Shown in pieces: positions 1 through 5,460 of a stretch of DNA of 12,650 nt. The stretch covers positions 1 to 12,650 of the forward strand of contig JBMCWH010000017.1 of assembly GCA_048621635.1 (NCBI GenBank), in the 5' to 3' direction. The notes under the pieces are model-generated. The model searched no databases. It had not been told where the DNA came from and worked only from the letters and a program-made list of their open reading frames with translations. Made by a program: the position numbers and the translations under genes. The number at the start of each line of letters is the position of its first letter. Within the stretch, counting starts at the first letter, position 1. Origin of the DNA: JBMCWH01 sp048621635 (GTDB lineage Bacteria > Patescibacteriota > WWE3 > JAUXAW01 > JAYEID01).

Positions 1-55
1 GCTAAGGCGCCGCCCTTAACTGGGCTTGCGGGTTCGAATCCCGCCCCCTCCGCCA
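1..55 (+). tRNA. tRNA, 3' part only (isotype uncertain)
   Basis: A perfect T arm is visible (stem GCGGG at 28-32 with CCCGC at 40-44, loop TTCGAAT), then a 3' acceptor strand CCCCTCC (45-51), discriminator G52 and an encoded CCA (53-55). The 5' part lies outside the window. The anticodon arm is irregular: no 5-bp stem with a 7-base loop and T33 can be drawn through GCCGCCCTTAACTGGGC, only GCCC/GGGC around a 6-base loop. Discriminator G is typical of tRNA-Ser, but there is no long variable arm. It may be a tRNA with a deletion, so I do not assign an anticodon. Confidence 0.6.
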
Positions 56-186
56 CCCTTCGCTCTTAATGAGCTATGGGTGGCCTGCGGCCATCCGGAC
101 GCGAATTTTAGACGAAGGGATGTCATCCGAAGCTTTAGCGAAGGATGGCAAAGTCATTTTTAGCGGCCCTTCGCTTTTAGTGAGCT
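53..186 (+). ncRNA. Structured post-tRNA tail (hairpin array, copy A)
   Basis: Directly after the tRNA, CCACCC (53-58, including the CCA) can pair with GGGTGG (78-83). A second hairpin is GTCATCC (122-128) with GGATGGC (143-149). The element ends with a short motif GGCCCTTCGCTTTTAGTGAG (165-184). The same order of hairpins and the same end motif recur after tRNA-Val at 2496-2622, with a different but still paired stem. I infer a conserved RNA structure in the tRNA precursor; the function is unknown. Confidence 0.5.
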
Positions 187-402
187 ACGGTTAGGCAGGT
201 TAGCAAGCCAACAATTTCGCTACGTTAAGACTTTGCAGCAATAGTACGTATCCTGTGCCCTGGTTTTGAACAGGTTCATTTATAGCTTCTTATTGTAGCG
301 ACATGTTATTTTAAAATTTGTTTATATCCTAAGAAGTTAATTCGATGTAGATAAACGGATGCTGTATTGCAGTAAAAAGCAGGAAATTTTCCAAGCGCGG
401 GT
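187..402. other. Intergenic spacer, nothing recognised
   Basis: AT-rich stretch between the tRNA tail and the serpin promoter. I see no ORF with a plausible start, no RNA fold of note and no terminator with a T run. Confidence 0.5.
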
Positions 403-431
403 TTGCTAGTTTTTTTCTAATTTGCTATCAT
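403..431 (+). promoter_or_regulatory. Serpin promoter (near-leaderless)
   Basis: TTGCTA (403-408), a 17-base spacer and TATCAT (426-431) form a sigma-70-like promoter. The -10 box ends six bases before the ATG at 438, which puts the expected transcription start at or next to the start codon. No Shine-Dalgarno sequence is present, consistent with a leaderless mRNA. Confidence 0.6.
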
Positions 432-437
432 AAACTC

Positions 438-1706
438 ATGTTTCAACTTCCGGCAAAAGGTGTAATTATTGCTGTTCTTACTGCTGCAGTTGCTGTTTTT
501 GGTTACCTGGCTTGGTCTGAAAACAGATCTTTTTCCCCTACTCCTCAGCCTGTACCCCTACCTGATTTGGAGGATCAGGATACGTTTTCTTCCGTGAGCA
601 CTGCCAACAATACCTTTGGTCTTGATTTATATTCGGAGTACAGAGCTGAGCAAGGCAATTTGTTTTTCTCTCCTTACAGTATTTCTTCTGCTTTGGCAAT
701 GACCTACGAGGGAGCGGCCGGTGAGACGGCAGATGAGATGCGAACGGTTTTGCGTCTAACGGAAGATACAGAGCAAGTTCGTGAAGGGTTTTCCCAAATT
801 AACAATCGGTTGAACAAGGAGGATAAATCTTATGATTTGACTACTGCAAATTCTTTATGGGGACAAGAAGATTATCCTTTTGCGGAAGATTATTTGGCCA
901 CGGTAGAAGAATATTATGGCGGGAAATTAACTAACCTTGATTTCAAGAATAATACTGAAGAAGCAAGAAAAACAATTAACTTGTGGGTGGAAAGTAAAAC
1001 TGAGGACAGGATAAAGAATTTAATTTCTAAAGGCGTTTTGAATTCTTTGACAAGGTTAGTTTTGACTAATGCTATCTATTTCAAGTCTGATTGGGAAAAC
1101 CAGTTTGATTCTAAAAAAACAGAAGAAGCTGAATTTACATTGAATTCGGGAGAAACTGTTTCTGTGGAAATGATGCACAAAACAGCCAAGTTTAATTTTG
1201 CTGAGGATGAAGTGGTTAAGGTTTTGGAAATGCCTTATGAAGATGGTGAGCTTTCAATGCTTGTTGTTTTACCAAAGGAAAACGATTTATCTGCGGTTGA
1301 AAAATTTTTGACCAGGGATAAATTTGACGATTGGTTGGATAATTTGAAGCAAGAAGAGGTGGTTGTAACTTTTCCTAAATTTAAATACGAGACAAAATAT
1401 CAAATGGCAAATACATTAGAAAGTATGGGTATGGTGCGGGCCTTTGATGCGGAGAAAGCTGATTTTTCCGGTTTAACAGGTGGTGAGAATGACCTTTTTA
1501 TTGATAAGGTCATCCACCAAACTTTTATAGAGGTGGACGAGGCGGGAACAGAGGCAGCGGCAGCAACAGCGGTAACTATGATGACTACTTCTTTACCTGA
1601 AGAGGAGCCCAAGATTTTCGAGGCTGACCATCCCTTTGTTTTCTTGATTAAAGATAATCAGACCGACACGATTCTGTTTTTGGGTAGAATGAGCAACCCC
1701 TCTTAA
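438..1706 (+). CDS. Serpin, membrane-anchored serine protease inhibitor
   Basis: A 422-residue serpin-fold protein. Serpins inhibit serine proteases by a suicide mechanism in which the cleaved reactive-centre loop inserts into a beta sheet. Residues 8-26 form a hydrophobic N-terminal segment followed by a Pro-rich linker (34-43), with no lipobox, so the serpin domain (about 55-420) probably sits outside the membrane. The hinge EAGTEAAAATAV (368-379) has the small residues needed for loop insertion, which points to an inhibitory serpin. Aligning SLP with the SIP of alpha-1-antitrypsin gives a putative scissile bond Thr384-Ser385 preceded by MMT. The serpin signature FEADHPFVFLI is at 394-404. 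Length fits the family plus an anchor. It is monocistronic, and the ATG is set by the promoter just upstream. The target is unknown; a subtilase is encoded about 3.8 kb away. Confidence 0.95.
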   Translation: MFQLPAKGVIIAVLTAAVAVFGYLAWSENRSFSPTPQPVPLPDLEDQDTFSSVSTANNTFGLDLYSEYRAEQGNLFFSPYSISSALAMTYEGAAGETADEMRTVLRLTEDTEQVREGFSQINNRLNKEDKSYDLTTANSLWGQEDYPFAEDYLATVEEYYGGKLTNLDFKNNTEEARKTINLWVESKTEDRIKNLISKGVLNSLTRLVLTNAIYFKSDWENQFDSKKTEEAEFTLNSGETVSVEMMHKTAKFNFAEDEVVKVLEMPYEDGELSMLVVLPKENDLSAVEKFLTRDKFDDWLDNLKQEEVVVTFPKFKYETKYQMANTLESMGMVRAFDAEKADFSGLTGGENDLFIDKVIHQTFIEVDEAGTEAAAATAVTMMTTSLPEEEPKIFEADHPFVFLIKDNQTDTILFLGRMSNPS

Positions 1707-1948
1707 AGGCTTTTCAATGCCTTATCGTTGCAAAAAGTTTCTAATTAAGCTTTCCTTTTAGACTTCCCTCCCCCGATTATTTAAACGAATACTATACAGC
1801 AGGCTGTACTATTGCTGTTGCGGGTAAGATTTAAAAACTTGAGTGCGAAATACTATTAGTACGGTAAGATGCAACGTGCAACATGTAACATGCAACATGC
1901 AACACGTTGCATTTACTACGGGACTTGGTGGTTTCTTTAGGGGCTTTG
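1707..1948. other. Intergenic spacer with a weak hairpin after the serpin
   Basis: AAGGC (1706-1710) can pair with GCCTT (1719-1723) right after the stop codon, but no T run follows, so it is a poor terminator. TACAG/CTGTA inverted bases occur near 1795-1810. The only striking structure is the 7-bp repeat block listed separately. No convincing ORF was seen. Confidence 0.4.
1869..1912. repeat. 7-bp tandem repeats inside a 10-bp inverted repeat
   Basis: Five consecutive 7-bp units of the form TGCAACA (1870-1904, with two single-base variants) are followed by CGTTGCA. The outer bases ATGCAACGTG (1869-1878) and CACGTTGCAT (1903-1912) are perfect reverse complements, so the block can form a hairpin or cruciform whose 24-base loop carries the repeats. 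It has no T run, so it is unlikely to be a terminator. Confidence 0.8.
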
Positions 1949-1977
1949 TTTCACTTTTTTTGTTTAAATGGTATAAT
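1949..1977 (+). promoter_or_regulatory. Promoter with consensus extended -10
   Basis: TATAAT at 1972-1977 is preceded by TGG, an extended -10 pattern. TTTCAC at 1949-1954 is a weak -35 with a 17-base spacer. Start of transcription is expected near 1984. No ORF follows, so it probably drives the structured RNA at 2067 and perhaps tRNA-Leu. Confidence 0.55.
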
Positions 1978-2066
1978 TGGATAGTGCTTTGGCTGGGTGA
2001 TTGAGTAATTTTACGGGAGCAGGTGATGTTAGGAACGTTTTTCTAAAGGGGTTTTTTGTAAGGTAT

Positions 2067-2170
2067 GCCGAGGTGGCGGAATTTAGATAGGCTTAGGCGA
2101 TACAAGGCTGAAGCCGTAGTGAGCAGTAGGGATATCTAACCCCGTACCCCACGTGGTATCGGGGGACCGC
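2067..2170 (+). ncRNA. Structured RNA candidate with a tRNA-Leu-like 5' end
   Basis: The first 16 bases, GCCGAGGTGGCGGAAT, are identical to the start of the tRNA-Leu at 2229, but no matching 3' acceptor strand or T arm follows. Helices visible instead are GCGG (2076-2079) with CCGC (2167-2170), TTAGATA (2083-2089) with TATCTAA (2133-2139), GGCTT (2090-2094) with AAGCC (2111-2115), and CCCCGTACC (2140-2148) with GGTA and CGGGG (2155-2164, one bulge). Together they form a closed multi-branched fold. A good promoter lies about 90 bases upstream. It could be a tRNA-Leu pseudogene invaded by other sequence, or a small RNA; I do not recognise a known family. Confidence 0.4.
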
Positions 2171-2228
2171 GAACTAAAAAAAGCGAATCGTGGTGAACTT
2201 AGCATTTTTAATATTATTATAAACACTA

Positions 2229-2316
2229 GCCGAGGTGGCGGAATGGCAGACGCTGCGGACTTAAAATCCGCTGGAGGTAAAACTCCGTGGGGGTTCGACT
2301 CCCCCTCTCGGCACCA
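2229..2316 (+). tRNA. tRNA-Leu(TAA)
   Basis: An 88-base class II tRNA. The acceptor GCCGAGG pairs with the 3' strand ending at 2312, followed by discriminator A and encoded CCA (2314-2316). Anticodon stem GCGGA/TCCGC encloses loop CTTAAAA with anticodon TAA at 2262-2264. A long variable arm (TGGAGGTAAAACTCC) and a GGGGG/CCCCC T stem are present. It reads UUA/UUG codons. Confidence 0.95.
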
Positions 2317-2317
2317 C

Positions 2318-2386
2318 CATAATTTCTTAGCGAATGTAGTGAGGTTAGAAATTATGAGTGCAATGCACCCTATGTGGTGCATTGCA
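2318..2386 (+). ncRNA. Structured post-tRNA tail (two hairpins, copy B)
   Basis: Starting one base after the CCA of tRNA-Leu, CATAATTTCT (2318-2327) pairs perfectly with AGAAATTATG (2347-2356). After the link AG, TGCAATGCACC (2359-2369) pairs perfectly with GGTGCATTGCA (2376-2386). Copy C after tRNA-Phe has the same two hairpins in the same place, with paired base changes that keep both stems. No T run follows, so it is not a standard terminator. Confidence 0.65.
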
Positions 2387-2421
2387 GAAAAATCATATTA
2401 TTTTGGGCACAGAATTACTGC

Positions 2422-2498
2422 GACCGCTTAGCTCAGTTGGCTAGAGCGTCTGGCTTACATCCAGAAGGTCGGTGGTTCAAGTCCACCAGCGGTCACCA
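2422..2498 (+). tRNA. tRNA-Val(TAC)
   Basis: A 77-base class I tRNA with acceptor GACCGCT/AGCGGTC, discriminator A and encoded CCA (2496-2498). Anticodon stem TCTGG/CCAGA encloses loop CTTACAT with anticodon TAC. T arm GGTGG TTCAAGT CCACC is perfect. It lies 36 bases after the tail of tRNA-Leu and may be co-transcribed with it. Confidence 0.95.
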
Positions 2499-2622
2499 CC
2501 CTACGCTCTCCGAGCTTCGGGTGGTTCGACCACCATCAGAAGCGAGGTAAGAGCTAGGAGTGCAACCCGTAGCTTCACGCGAAGGGTTGCTAAGTATCAC
2601 GGCCCTTCGCTCTTAACGAGTC
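2496..2622 (+). ncRNA. Structured post-tRNA tail (hairpin array, copy D)
   Basis: The CCA end of tRNA-Val is part of CCACCC (2496-2501), which can pair with GGGTGG (2519-2524). The latter overlaps GGTGGT (2520-2525), which can alternatively pair with ACCACC (2529-2534), so two exclusive folds exist. A downstream hairpin GCAACCC (2562-2568) / GGGTTGC (2584-2590) and the end motif GGCCCTTCGCTCTTAACGAG (2601-2620) match the order seen in copy A at 53-186. Function unknown. Confidence 0.5.
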
Positions 2623-2628
2623 TTTAGG

Positions 2629-2656
2629 GTATAGACGTAGCATGCTACGTCTATAC
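2629..2656. repeat. 28-bp perfect palindrome
   Basis: Every base from 2629 to 2656 pairs with its partner around a centre between 2642 and 2643. The left arm is GTATAGACGTAGCA. It lies just upstream of the -10 box of tRNA-Phe (2678-2683), so an operator or cruciform is possible. No T run follows. Confidence 0.85.
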
Positions 2657-2677
2657 AGATAACACTGATTTTTATGT

Positions 2678-2683
2678 TATACT
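2678..2683 (+). promoter_or_regulatory. -10 box of tRNA-Phe
   Basis: TATACT preceded by TGT (extended -10), 12 bases before the mature tRNA-Phe. No good -35 hexamer is visible; the 28-bp palindrome occupies the bases immediately upstream of the usual -35 position. Confidence 0.45.
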
Positions 2684-2695
2684 TTAATAACCAGA

Positions 2696-2771
2696 GGCAA
2701 GGTAGCCAAGTTGGTCACGGCGCCTCTCTGAAAAAGAGGTGATCTCGGTTCGATTCCGAGCCTTGCCACCA
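2696..2771 (+). tRNA. tRNA-Phe(GAA)
   Basis: A 76-base tRNA. Acceptor GGCAAGG/CCTTGCC, discriminator A, encoded CCA (2769-2771). Anticodon stem CCTCT/AGAGG with loop CTGAAAA, anticodon GAA. T arm CTCGG TTCGATT CCGAG. Confidence 0.95.
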
Positions 2772-2772
2772 C

Positions 2773-2840
2773 CATAAAATCTTAGCGAGATCCTGAGCTT
2801 AGATTTTATGAGTGCCGTGCACCCCCCGTGGTGCATGGCA
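2773..2840 (+). ncRNA. Structured post-tRNA tail (two hairpins, copy C)
   Basis: Begins one base after the CCA of tRNA-Phe. CATAAAATCT (2773-2782) pairs perfectly with AGATTTTATG (2801-2810), and AGC/GCT extends the helix inside after one mismatch. TGCCGTGCACC (2813-2823) pairs with GGTGCATGGCA (2830-2840) with one G-U pair. Compared with copy B, two pairs of the first stem and one of the second changed on both sides, and one changed to a wobble pair. This supports selection on RNA pairing. Confidence 0.65.
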
Positions 2841-3046
2841 ATAATCGGCTGTGCTCTGATACCCTGTAAGGTACAGGGTTTAGTTCGGCAATTCAAAGTC
2901 TCGGTGCCTCATTGAGCTTCCGCAAAGCGGGGCCAATTCCACCAGCGAAATTCCAACAAATTGGAATTTCGGGTGTCATTATGCCGCCGCGGACCGGGAC
3001 TAATTCGGCTATGCTAAATTTAAGTACAACTTTAGAGCCTCATTGA
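2841..3046 (+). other. Structured spacer before tRNA-Gly
   Basis: No ORF. Three hairpins are visible: ACCCTGTA (2861-2868) / TACAGGGT (2872-2879) with a 3-base loop; CCGC AAA GCGG (2920-2930); and CGAAATTCCAA (2946-2956) / TTGGAATTTCG (2961-2971), extended by CACC/GGTG (2940-2943, 2972-2975). The 12-mer GCCTCATTGAGC occurs at 2906-2917 and again at 3037-3048, where it runs into the start of tRNA-Gly. Confidence 0.5.
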
Positions 3047-3121
3047 GCGGGCGTAGTTTAGTGGTAAAACGTCGCCTTGCCATGGCGAAGAGCGTGGGTT
3101 CGATCCCCATCGCCCGCTCCA
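3047..3121 (+). tRNA. tRNA-Gly(GCC)
   Basis: A 75-base tRNA. Acceptor GCGGGCG/CGCCCGC, discriminator T, encoded CCA (3119-3121). Anticodon stem TCGCC/GGCGA with loop TTGCCAT, anticodon GCC. T arm GTGGG TTCGATC CCCAT closes with a G-U pair. Unlike the other tRNAs here it has no hairpin tail; the glycosyltransferase promoter follows. Confidence 0.95.
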
Positions 3122-3177
3122 CTTTCCGTTTTTTCTATCTGGCATACCTTTTTCCTTTATTTGTTTAAATTTTGTTC

Positions 3178-3183
3178 TATAAT
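3178..3183 (+). promoter_or_regulatory. -10 box of the glycosyltransferase gene
   Basis: Consensus TATAAT, ending nine bases before the ATG at 3193, again giving a very short or absent leader. No clear -35 is seen. The box lies inside the 5' extension of the open frame (from a TTG at 3172), which argues that the ATG at 3193 is the true start. Confidence 0.5.
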
Positions 3184-3192
3184 GGTTTTGTA

Positions 3193-4548
3193 ATGAAGGT
3201 TGTCTTTAGCAGTTTTTTTAAGCCGGGGGAAGGTGGTGGTGATGCTCGTGTGGCTCAGGAAATTTCCCAAGCTTTTGCTAAACAAGGCCATCAAGTTTTA
3301 TTTGTTCAACCCGGTAAGGAGAATTCAGAGTTTGTAAAAGATGTTGGTGTGAGAGTCTGTTCAGTGAAAAGTGTTGGTGAAGAAAATGTTTCTATACCAG
3401 CACTTACTCCCAAATCTATAAAATTTATATTTTCTTGCTTGAAAGAGTTTTCACCAGACGTTGTTCACGGGCAGGATCCCGGACCCCTAGCCTACCTCCT
3501 CCAGTTCTGGGCTAAAGAAAACAAAGTTCCTTTCTTTTTTACTTCTCACGTATTGCCGACACGTGTTTCCGAATTTGGTGGCCAGACCGTTTCTCCCCTT
3601 ATTGATAAGTTTTTCGAAAGTAGCTTGTTTGAGTCTTATTTTGCAAATTTTTTTGAGAATTGTGACGCTGTGATAGCTTTGAATAAGGCGAACCGGCGCG
3701 ATATTCGTACGTACGGTTACGAAGGAAATATCTTTACTATTCCTAATGGGAGAAACCTTTCCCTTTATACGTGCCTCCCCTACCCGGACAATAATGTTGA
3801 GCCTGTTAGGCTTTTGTTTGTTGGTTTTATTTCTCGTAGAAAAAATCAGAAATTTCTTTTGCAGGTCAAAAAGCACCTCCCTGCGGAGTGTCATTTAGAT
3901 CTAGTAGGGGGTGTTTTGGAAGAGGATTATTTTTCGGAACTAAACCAATTTATTGAAAAGAATAAGCTCAAGAATGTTAAATTCTGGGGGCAAGTGACCC
4001 ATGAGAAAGTGGTGGAACTTTTGGGTAAAAGTACACTTTTTGTTTCAGCTTCTCAGTTGGAAGTGCAAAGTCTAGTTATTTTGGAGGCTTTGGCCGCAGG
4101 TCGTCCCGTTATAGGCTTGGATAACGAGACCGTTGGAGAGTTGGTTGATGAAGATGTTGGTGTTAAATTGCCTGCGGATACCACACCAGTGAATTTTGCA
4201 AAGGAATTAGAAAATCTCCTTTCTTATCCCTCTAGTAAATTTAATAAAATTTGTAAGAATGCCCGCTCTCGTGTTACTCCTTTTGATTGGGAAAATGTTG
4301 TTAAACGGACGGTTTCCGCATACGAGAAGCTTTGCTCTGCTAAATTGGAAAAGCGCCATGTGTCTTGGGAGGAGCAAGACTTGTCAAAATGGGAAGAAAT
4401 CAGGGGAGGTTGGCTGAAAAATTGGCGTCAAGAAGACAAGAAGACCTACCAGTACAGTTGGTGGGCTGCTTTTCCTGTAATTTTGGTATCTTTATTAGGA
4501 ACTGCATTTTATTCCTTGCGTGATATATGGGTAGAAACGGTTAAGTAG
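3193..4548 (+). CDS. GT4-family glycosyltransferase with C-terminal membrane anchor
   Basis: A 451-residue GT-B fold enzyme that should transfer a sugar from a nucleotide donor with retention of configuration. The N-terminal acceptor domain starts MKVVFSSFF, with the Gly-rich loop GEGGGDARVAQE (12-23) and HGQDPGPLAY (92-101). The C-terminal donor domain has LLFVGFISRRKNQ (207-219), LDLVGG (235-240) and the EX7E motif E290 to E298 in SQLEVQSLVILEALAAGRPV. About 50 extra residues end in a hydrophobic segment (422-441), so it is probably a tail-anchored enzyme acting at the inner face of the membrane, for example on a glycolipid or polysaccharide; this is inference. I chose ATG 3193 over the upstream TTG because the -10 box overlaps the latter. 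The acceptor cannot be told from sequence. GalU, encoded about 4 kb away, could supply UDP-glucose. Confidence 0.9.
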   Translation: MKVVFSSFFKPGEGGGDARVAQEISQAFAKQGHQVLFVQPGKENSEFVKDVGVRVCSVKSVGEENVSIPALTPKSIKFIFSCLKEFSPDVVHGQDPGPLAYLLQFWAKENKVPFFFTSHVLPTRVSEFGGQTVSPLIDKFFESSLFESYFANFFENCDAVIALNKANRRDIRTYGYEGNIFTIPNGRNLSLYTCLPYPDNNVEPVRLLFVGFISRRKNQKFLLQVKKHLPAECHLDLVGGVLEEDYFSELNQFIEKNKLKNVKFWGQVTHEKVVELLGKSTLFVSASQLEVQSLVILEALAAGRPVIGLDNETVGELVDEDVGVKLPADTTPVNFAKELENLLSYPSSKFNKICKNARSRVTPFDWENVVKRTVSAYEKLCSAKLEKRHVSWEEQDLSKWEEIRGGWLKNWRQEDKKTYQYSWWAAFPVILVSLLGTAFYSLRDIWVETVK

Positions 4549-4568
4549 CTTTTTTGCTTCTCTATAAA

Positions 4569-4593
4569 AACACCCCCGGTTTTCGGGGGTGTT
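4569..4593. terminator. Bidirectional terminator
   Basis: AACACCCCCG (4569-4578) pairs perfectly with CGGGGGTGTT (4584-4593) around GTTTT. It sits between two converging genes, 20 bases after the glycosyltransferase stop and 24 bases past the DUF5667 stop on the other strand. On the minus strand the stem is followed by TTTTATAGA; on the plus strand by a looser T-rich stretch. Confidence 0.85.
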
Positions 4594-4617
4594 CTTACTC
4601 TTCTTTATCTTTTTTAT

Positions 4618-5457
4618 TTACCGGCCCGGTCCAGCATTTTCGGGAATCTCAATTTCTACAGGCGTGTTGTTTTCGTCAGTTGTTTCTTCCTCTTTTTGAT
4701 CTGTCTCTGTTTCGTCGATATCTGCTGGTTGAGATGGGATCTCTTCTCCTGTTGGTTGTCTTTCAGGAAGATTTCTTTGTCTAGGGCTTTGCTGTTTATC
4801 TAGGTCATTTTTCTCTTGCTCCTCACGATCTATTACCTCTGGTTTTGCCTGGTCTGTTTCACGCTGATTTTGCTTTACCTTTTCCAAAATCTCTTCCTGC
4901 TTTTCACCTGTGAGAGCCTCGAATGCTTCAGTTTGTCCTTGGGAGCTTTTTTCCATTGCCTTTTCAATTCCTTCTTTTGCTTCTTCTGGTACCTTTTCAT
5001 ATACATCAGTTAGGACCTGCTGGTGTATTCCCGTAGATTTTTCTACTAGATTTGTTAGGGAATCTTCTATATCCTTTCCTTCTTGAGCTGCTTGTGCAAG
5101 ATTATTTGCAGCATAGCTCATCATTTCTCCATAATCATTCATTACCTTTTCTGCTAAGGAGGGTTTTCCTTTGTCTGCCATTGCTTTTGCTTCTGCTAAC
5201 CTTTTTTCTGCGTACTTTACAGATTTTCGTGCTTTAGCCTCGGCATTAAAGGTAAAAGCCATATTGATCTTTTCTCCTAATCTTTTCAGGAAATAAAAGG
5301 GGCTGTCTGGCTCAACACCTGGCTGCAGTAGCTGGTATATTTCCTCACTTTCCTGTGTAGTGGTAGTTTCCTGGGCATTTGCTTTTGCCTGTGTAAGTGT
5401 AAAAGCACTGCCAAGGAGCACCACAAGTAAGATTCCCTTCGTAATTAATTTATGCAT
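4618..5457 (-). CDS. Secreted DUF5667-domain protein
   Basis: A 279-residue exported protein. Residues 1-28 look like a signal peptide with a probable cut at ANA|QE. Residues about 42-150 carry the DUF5667 pattern: PGVEPDSPFYFLKRLGEKINMAFTFN, then charged helices with KYAEKRLAEAKAM. The region 150-200 is a helical, charged continuation, and 200-279 is an acidic, Gln/Pro-rich, disordered tail. The biochemical role of DUF5667 is unknown to me; members are extracytoplasmic and common in CPR and some Gram-positive genomes. Translation is coupled to the subtilase upstream: the subtilase stop TAA is followed by AAC and this ATG, and a strong Shine-Dalgarno AGGAGGTGA lies within the last subtilase codons. 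It is therefore expected to be made in step with the protease and may be its partner or substrate (inference). Confidence 0.85.
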   Translation of the reverse strand: MHKLITKGILLVVLLGSAFTLTQAKANAQETTTTQESEEIYQLLQPGVEPDSPFYFLKRLGEKINMAFTFNAEAKARKSVKYAEKRLAEAKAMADKGKPSLAEKVMNDYGEMMSYAANNLAQAAQEGKDIEDSLTNLVEKSTGIHQQVLTDVYEKVPEEAKEGIEKAMEKSSQGQTEAFEALTGEKQEEILEKVKQNQRETDQAKPEVIDREEQEKNDLDKQQSPRQRNLPERQPTGEEIPSQPADIDETETDQKEEETTDENNTPVEIEIPENAGPGR

Positions 5458-5460
5458 GTT

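Noticed and set aside
2067..2228. Group I intron in a split tRNA-Leu
   Set aside because: A complete tRNA-Leu follows separately at 2229, the first copy has no 3' half, and the space is too short for a normal group I intron core.
2083..2431. Open frames of 92-99 codons on both strands over the tRNA-Leu region
   Set aside because: They run through tRNA-Leu and its tail, and their translations are simply the tRNA read as protein.
3172..3192. Upstream TTG start for the glycosyltransferase
   Set aside because: The extension would encode the -10 box TATAAT and adds residues not expected before the MKVVF beta strand; ATG 3193 is preferred.
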